64,000 nucleotides of DNA from Mytilus edulis (taxonomy: Eukaryota > Mollusca > Bivalvia > Mytilida > Mytilidae): positions 79,809,821 through 79,873,820 of the forward strand of contig NC_092346.1 of NCBI RefSeq assembly GCF_963676685.1, written 5' to 3'. Positions 60,153 to 64,000 of the stretch are shown in pieces (the first letter of the stretch is position 1; every line of letters begins with the position of its first letter). A program made the translations under genes and the position numbers. The notes under the pieces are model-generated. The model saw nothing but the letters and a program-made list of their open reading frames with translations, was not told the origin of the DNA and did not search any database.

Positions 60153-60957
60153 CTAAAAGGATACAATTATATTCCATGGACCAAGTCTGACCCAGGTTGG
60201 AACAAATCCTTTGTATAAAGCCATTACTCCTTCTGTCTTCACAGTCTGAAACAGAAAAATGTTATTGTTATTGATAATACACAGATATAGTAAACCAATA
60301 AGTATGCATGTGATATCTTACAATCCGATTCAAGACTAAAACTTGTTAATATGCATCTTTCCTCAAAGATAATTTGCTACCATTGGTCTACATTTTTCAT
60401 TTCTTGTTACTACATAGTTTGACAGAATAATTTTAATCTTGAGTATCTACCTAAATTGGTATCTCTGAAGATTGTCATATTAAATATAAATTCTTGTCTT
60501 TGAACAACTATAACTCTGAAATTATTAAATAGTCATTTGATTACAATCAATGACTATTTTGGGTGCAACATATATGAACCAACCTCACAAATAGACTGCT
60601 ATTGAAAATTCTAATGCAAAATTGTTTGTAACATTTGTTTTCATTGAACAACGTCACCAATTTTCATGACATCAATACCACACACAGGTCAGTTGATGCA
60701 ATAAAAATGTACGCACAAGCTAATGCTTCACCAGCCAATTGATGCCGTTGGAGCTTAAAATACAAAACAGTAATCACCTAAATAAAAGATATAAATACAC
60801 ATATCCAGAAAACAACAGTATATCTATTACTTTATAGAAGAAGGTATACCTGCACCAGGCAATCTACAGAGGATGTATAGATAGTTTTTCCTACAGCTGC
60901 TGAACCTCCATTCATCACCAGTTGTGGTCGTAATACCTTCTGGTTCATCATCCGTGT
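60153..60957 (-). CDS. Mitochondrial solute carrier (SLC25A14/A30-like), C-terminal two exons, partial
   Basis: Exons 60957-60850 (36 codons, phase 0 at both sides) and 60245-60153 (30 codons plus TAG) have AG acceptors, and the exon 60957-60850 donor is CAG|GTATAC. The product includes [29 protein letters not shown] and [12 protein letters not shown], the third repeat of mitochondrial carriers. The TRMMNQ box and GPWNII are those of the UCP/BMCP/KMCP branch, which exchanges small anions across the inner membrane; the transported solute is unknown. About 15 residues rich in Gly, Ala and Val are inserted between TRMMNQ and the next helix. The frame stops right after WNIIVSF, whereas relatives continue about 12 more residues (TYEQLKKL-type end). 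Either a donor GTATCC after WNII leads to another exon I did not find, or the end is truncated. Upstream exons with the other two repeats are not seen before 64000. Confidence 0.75.
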
Positions 60958-61263
60958 CTGAAAAGGAAAAATGATGTTCAGAACTCATGAAATATACAAT
61001 AATTTACAATTCAAATCAACTTAAACCTTAAATAACATAACTAATTATTCTATTTACATGATTTTCAACATGATACAAGTTAGAATAATGACTACCAACT
61101 TCTCAATTGATGATTAAAATTTTTTTTTTTTAATTTGTAACGAAATGGACATGTCAAAATGGCCTCACTTTTGTCGTATAGAAAGATGCATCACTTAAAT
61201 GTTGGGAAATCCCCATTTCCTGTATTAAGTCATTAATTTTCAAACCCTTGCTAAAGGATCTAG

Positions 61264-61330
61264 ACATTATTACGCTCCACCTACTTGAGTAGAGGGGCAT
61301 TATGTCTTCTGGTCTGTGTATCCGTGTGTC
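61264..61330 (+). repeat. GGCATTATGTCTTCTGGTC-type repeat fragment
   Basis: GGGGCATTATGTCTTCTGGT followed by CTGTGTATCCGTGTGTCTG matches the start of the repeat at 3917-4142. Confidence 0.55.
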
Positions 61331-62844
61331 TGTCTCGTAACTGATAACTAGCAAAGTGCATTGAAAAATAGTGTCTTATCTGGTAAATCCAACAATATAA
61401 ATGGCGATTTAAAAACCACAACGAAATTACCAATATGTTTTTTTCATGACCTAAATCCAAAATACCAGCAAATACCATTTGGTCATTGACCTTTCAGAAA
61501 TAGAATTGTAGGCAAAAATAGTATGTTTCCTGATCCTTCCTTTGGGTTATAAAAATGAAAAGAGATTGCTGCAATCTTTCTTAAGTGAGGCCATATTGAA
61601 CACCCTTGCTAATTTTACTGAATGTTGTTTAAATATATAGATATACTGATTTGTGCCTAAATAAACCGGATTATAATAGACCATCCTTATTTTAAACGCA
61701 TTCTTTTCTTATTCTAAGTCATTTCTAATATTTTTTTCTGATTTCTACTTCATTAAATTTGGAATGCAACTTTTCATCAAGACAAGGTTCAAGCTCAGGT
61801 TGAAGTTCAAGTTAGGTATGTTAGGGGAGACAAATATCTACATAGATTTTTTTTAATAGAAATTCTGTTTCCTGTGGTATTTGCATGAATAGACATTAAA
61901 AATGTCTTGTATTTAAAAAAAACCCAATTCTTTTACCCCAATATTTAGCTTTCCCAACCAATTTGCATCTATTGTAACATGAACCATATTCATTCAATAA
62001 AATCCCTTTTCTGGCTATTTTCTCAAAATAATATCTTATGCTTTATAATAAATCACCACTTGAAATGTAATTCAATGTCAAGCTTTCGATGAATTTCAAC
62101 TTGAACTTCACCTCAAATTGTACTTTATGTCAAAGATAAGTCACTCTCCTTACTTTGTGATGTGTTTTTCAACTGATGTGTATAATTAAAAATATCAAAA
62201 CTGGAAACTGTTTAACAATATAATTTTTATGCTTTATCAACATATATACCACATTCACTGTTTCATACATATATAACAATGAAAGTTATTCATAGCAATT
62301 TACAGTACATGTACTCATTTTGGCTAAACTGTCCAATATCTTTTCTTTTAGAAAAGAGAAGAAACAACATGACCAATTCAATAAGGCTAATTTTGCTTGC
62401 TTTCTGGCATGAAACCTATAGACACTCTGATTATACTCATTTGTTAGTTAAGCTACCATAATTATTGCGAGAAATACCTGTCGAATGTCCTAGGAAAGTA
62501 CGATTATCAGAAACATTTATTATATAAACCTTTAGACTGGTACCTATAGTATCAGTGTGTGTTGCAAGAAGAGGTGATACAGTCTTGCTTACAACCATTA
62601 AATTTGGATAAAATCTGAATAAACAACAACAACGACACAGGAACCTAATAACACAATAAGACAAATACCTATACCCTCTATTAAGATGTAAAAAATTTCT
62701 GATCAAGTTGCTTGTCACTAAGCAGAGACTTTCAAGACCAAGCCATGAGCATCAAATTTCTTAATACACTGATGAGTTCAGAGACGGACACATTAACATG
62801 GCGCAGAGTAACAACCAGTTTTATTACTTTACATATCATTCTCA

Positions 62845-62955
62845 GTGGTGGATCCAGAACTTTCCATAAGGGGTGCTCACTCCAGTCCATCTTCAGTGAT
62901 TCCTTATATAAGCAACCAAATTTTTCCCATGTAAGAGGGGGGGGGGACCAATGAT
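62845..62955 (+). repeat. GGATCC-family dispersed repeat, partial
   Basis: GTGGTGGATCCAGAACTTTC, CACTCCAGTC, CTTATATAA and a terminal G11 run (62938-62947 region). Confidence 0.6.
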
Positions 62956-64000
62956 TCTAAGAATAATACCTTTAAGGACTATGGATTTAACTTCTAAATA
63001 TAAGAATAACATATTTTCCAGATATACACATACATGATAAAAATGTAAAAATGCTTCAAGTTAATTCTTAGTAAAAGCTGATACACTTATAGCAGTATCT
63101 TTTTTTTTTTAAAGAGCAATGAACTCTGAAACTGAGGTCATGGTCTATTCCAGCAAATTGTATTCACATGTTCATGTACATATATGATGCATTGTTGTTA
63201 TGATAGCCAAGAAACAAACTAAATCATGAAAACATAACCACTTGAGCATAAAACATGTCCAAGACAACATGTAAGGGATAATAACTGAATGACCAAGTCT
63301 CATCATATTAGAAAAAACCTTATTACAAAGCAATATATATTGAGTTATCTGCTAGTGTTAGTGCTGTCATTAAAACTTAGTATTTACTATCATGACTTCC
63401 ACCTAAGCCTAGGCAAAAATATGAGTTTATACAGACAAAAACATAATATATATGAAGAAACATGCAAATGTGGTATTTTATATCTTAATCAAATCTGAAG
63501 TACAAAAAAAGTTCTTCCAAGTACAAATAATGGAAATACATATTTCCAACTGAATGTCAGATGTGCTTATTTTGTATACCATGACAACAAAGATGAACCT
63601 ATCTAAATTATTTAAAATTCTTTTATCAAAAATGTAATGCTTTATTTCTATCGGAGGATTACACAAAGTGTTAAAACAATGATAAATCAAGTTCTTCAAT
63701 GATTAATTTTGCATTTATATATGTATATTTAAGTAAACAATAATTTGATCCAGTACATATTTAGCATGATGAATGAATTTATTGATGTTCATAGCTTCAT
63801 AACACCTAGTGGCAGGAATTGAGTTAATATTTTGGCTTTTAAAAAGTAATACCCAAAAAGTTTAAATAAATTTGTAATCTCATAACTGAGGGAGTTGGTC
63901 ACTTGAATTCTTTTTTCGTAGAATAGTGTTGCTTGCCAGCAAAAAGTTTTAGTATGGTACTGAAAAGACGGTAAAATTGTTGAAGTTAAATAATGAATTA

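Larger units (their letters stand above)
60958..64000. other. Upstream intron or flank of the carrier gene
   Basis: No further carrier exon recognised. It holds fragments of two dispersed repeats (61264-61330, 62845-62955); the rest is AT-rich and non-coding. Confidence 0.45.

Overview
This is an AT-rich, intron-bearing animal genome window. It almost certainly comes from a marine mussel (Mytilus or a close relative). The evidence is the dispersed repeats it carries (for example the element starting AGAAGATGTGGTATGATTGCC), pearl/Helitron-like tandem arrays, hammerhead-ribozyme repeats and a Kolobok-like TTAA element. The species call is inference from repeat familiarity. The splice sites and protein families were read directly from the sequence.

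I can support three protein-coding genes. (1) 17111-21249, minus: a complete five-coding-exon monocarboxylate-transporter-type (SLC16/MCT) gene, predicted 822 aa, with a roughly 410-residue central loop that contains four copies of an ASVISLKSFDPSLCSNPE-type motif. (2) 40562-44861, plus: a complete four-exon MMGT1/EMC5 gene (103 aa, ER membrane protein complex subunit 5). (3) 60153-60957, minus: the last two recognisable exons of a mitochondrial carrier (SLC25A14/A30-like), whose upstream exons I do not find in the window. A broken ORF at 6334-6936 is unrecognised. Nearly all other ORFs are chance ORFs or products of repeats.

The rest is mainly transposable-element debris, nested to an unusual depth. 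17-4771 is a foldback-type element holding a second foldback (1078-2897), which holds a third inverted repeat whose arms are G47 and C22 tracts. 14289-16408 is a TTAA-flanked palindrome with two other elements inserted in its left arm. 24566-29268 is a five-deep nest of elements with inverted termini, several with recognisable target-site duplications. 31-34 kb holds TIR elements and perfect palindromes. 36.1-40.3 kb holds a dead non-LTR retrotransposon split by a hAT element, plus a tRNA-like repeat between two (TA)n tracts. Intron 1 of EMC5 carries a 469-bp terminal-repeat retrotransposon in miniature (TRIM) whose LTRs contain a tRNA-like pol III promoter.

46278-58280 is a head-to-tail duplication of a unit of exactly 6000 bp with only one difference noticed. 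It is either very recent or an assembly artefact. The unit carries TTAA MITEs, a Kolobok-like element and, inside that, a 1-kb insert flanked by a 52-bp perfect direct repeat and bearing a hammerhead-like core. Three other hammerhead-type sequences occur at about 7.2, 13.2 and 33.2 kb.

The three genes have unrelated jobs (plasma-membrane or organelle monocarboxylate transport, ER membrane-protein insertion, mitochondrial solute transport), and nothing suggests co-regulation. The most unusual content is structural: several unrelated inverted-repeat elements whose arms are themselves short tandem arrays, inserted one inside another; the TRIM with tRNA-like LTRs; and the self-cleaving-ribozyme repeats.
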